From Halomonas sp. GT (GTDB taxonomy: Bacteria > Pseudomonadota > Gammaproteobacteria > Pseudomonadales > Halomonadaceae), in NCBI RefSeq assembly GCF_002082565.1, contig NZ_CP020562.1:2790001-2854000 (forward strand): a stretch of DNA of 64,000 nt, in the 5' to 3' direction. The notes beneath the pieces are model-generated. The model made no database searches and was not told where the DNA came from. It saw only the letters and a list, made by a program, of their open reading frames with translations. Each line of letters begins with the position of its first letter. Within the stretch, counting starts at the first letter, position 1. Of this stretch, positions 63,264 through 64,000 are shown in pieces. The position numbers and the translations under genes are program-made.

Positions 63264-64000
63264 TGACTGATTCCGAGATGCGTTTATTTAATTCTTCGCT
63301 CATCCAGGGTTGGTAACGGCGTAACCGAGCCCGCCCCTCCATTTTGGCTTGATACATAGCGATATCCGCCTGCTTTAAAACGTCACCATGATCACACTCA
63401 GTCGCATTAAAGCAGGTATACCCCATACTCGGCGTTACCGTTAACCACCGGCTCTCCAGTCGGTACTGTTCTGATAATACCTGCTGAACATTACGCATAT
63501 AACGCTCAGCTTGCTCATCCAACTGCTCTGAAGAAACCTCTTCAAATAACGCTAGCAGTACGAACTCATCACCGCTTAGGCGGGCTGCCATGTCCTCTTC
63601 TTTTAAGCATAGCTCTAAGCGCCGTGCCACCTGCACTAATAAATCATCGCCTGCCGCATGACCCATGGTATCGTTAATCAACTTGAAACGATCCATATCT
63701 AAAAACATCACCAATCCATAGCGCTGCTCACTGCGCTGCTCATTACACAGGCTTTCTAAACGTTCAATAAATAGTCGTCGATTAGGTAAATCGGTTAAGG
63801 CATCATAATAAGCTTGACGATATATGATCGCTTCGTTGCGCTTGCGCTCAGTAAAATCTTCGATAATTGCCACCCCGCCAATCATTTGGTTACTGGCGCT
63901 CAGCACTCCGTTAAAAAACGCCCTTAACGGTATACCTTCCGTTGCTCTAGGCAGTCGATAAGTACCTTCGTAATAGCCCGTGCCTTTTTCTAATGCATCA
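63253..64000 (-). CDS. PAS-GGDEF diguanylate cyclase, 3' part only
   Basis: 249 codons are visible; the start lies beyond the window. The visible N-terminal part is the end of a PAS/PAC domain (TGYYEGTYRLPRA ... IEDFTERKRNEAI), followed by a GGDEF domain (YYDALTDLPNRRLF, FLDMDRFKLINDTMGHAAGD). The active-site motif is SGDEF, a variant often still active. The inhibitory I-site RxxD is not seen; KEED stands in its place, so product inhibition may be absent. No EAL domain follows. Predicted to make cyclic di-GMP in response to an unknown signal. Confidence 0.9.
   Translation of the reverse strand, partial: DALEKGTGYYEGTYRLPRATEGIPLRAFFNGVLSASNQMIGGVAIIEDFTERKRNEAIIYRQAYYDALTDLPNRRLFIERLESLCNEQRSEQRYGLVMFLDMDRFKLINDTMGHAAGDDLLVQVARRLELCLKEEDMAARLSGDEFVLLALFEEVSSEQLDEQAERYMRNVQQVLSEQYRLESRWLTVTPSMGYTCFNATECDHGDVLKQADIAMYQAKMEGRARLRRYQPWMSEELNKRISESVITP

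Overview
The window reads as chromosomal DNA of a halophilic gammaproteobacterium, most likely Halomonas or a close relative (Halomonadaceae). The support is gene content: a complete seven-gene Mrp Na+/H+ antiporter operon, a PHA regulator (phaR), a Tat-exported high-potential iron-sulfur protein, the prkA-yeaH-spoVR stress trio, and the gammaproteobacterial order rnr-rlmB / rpsF-rpsR-(membrane protein)-rplI-dnaB. Protein identities come from recognised motifs and family resemblance; no database was searched. Coordinates were counted by hand, and starts were moved to the best ATG/GTG/TTG with a Shine-Dalgarno sequence where needed.

Layout. 1-3.2 kb: type I secretion outer-membrane protein and the (cut) ABC exporter. 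3.5-9.4 kb: two transporters, a Rdx-type selenoprotein-like CxxC protein, a short LOV blue-light receptor, a small acidic protein, ettA and a HIT hydrolase. 9.4-15.9 kb: prkB with a thioesterase, purD, phaR, rsmE, a retropepsin-like zinc protease, a lytic transglycosylase and a DUF3429 membrane protein. 16-17.6 kb: cryptochrome-DASH with DUF2256. 17.8-23.7 kb: mrpABCDEFG. 23.9-27.4 kb: hemH divergent from an iron-sulfur (6-4) photolyase and a DCC thiol-oxidoreductase. 27.5-35 kb: dnaB, ribosomal protein operon, rlmB, rnr. 35.2-35.6 kb: three tandem tRNA-Leu(CAG) genes. 35.8-42.5 kb: endonuclease, AsnC-type domain protein, HiPIP, spoVR-yeaH-prkA. 42.7-52.2 kb: threonine aldolase, fadH, a DMT exporter, a GNAT/nitrilase fusion, an alkyltransferase-like repair protein, azoR, an alanine/glycine:Na+ symporter, a decayed membrane-protein remnant and yjbQ. 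52.3-56.5 kb: lipocalin, tartrate/D-malate dehydrogenase, wrbA, hemerythrin, astE. 56.8-62.3 kb: a basic-amino-acid-type ABC transporter with two paralogous binding proteins, followed by an isoaspartyl dipeptidase homologue. 62.4-64 kb: TraX-family acyltransferase and the 3' end of a PAS-GGDEF protein.

The most coherent unusual theme is light. Within 21 kb lie a short LOV photoreceptor, two photolyase/cryptochrome genes of different classes, their usual small partners (DUF2256, DCC/DUF393) and ferrochelatase. The promoter regions of both photolyase operons carry a TATAC-(N12-14)-(G/A)TATA inverted repeat that matches, at 11 of 12 defined positions, the operator I recall for class II LitR (a MerR-family light regulator) in Pseudomonas putida. 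The LOV gene itself lacks an obvious copy. No litR gene is in the window.

Other points of interest are a 20-bp perfect palindrome in the rpsF leader, four 13-bp tandem repeats in front of wrbA, an IadA homologue that lacks the first metal-binding histidine, and compensatory acceptor-stem changes among the tRNA-Leu copies. I found no prophage, insertion sequence, CRISPR array or defence island; most of the window is ordinary core genome.
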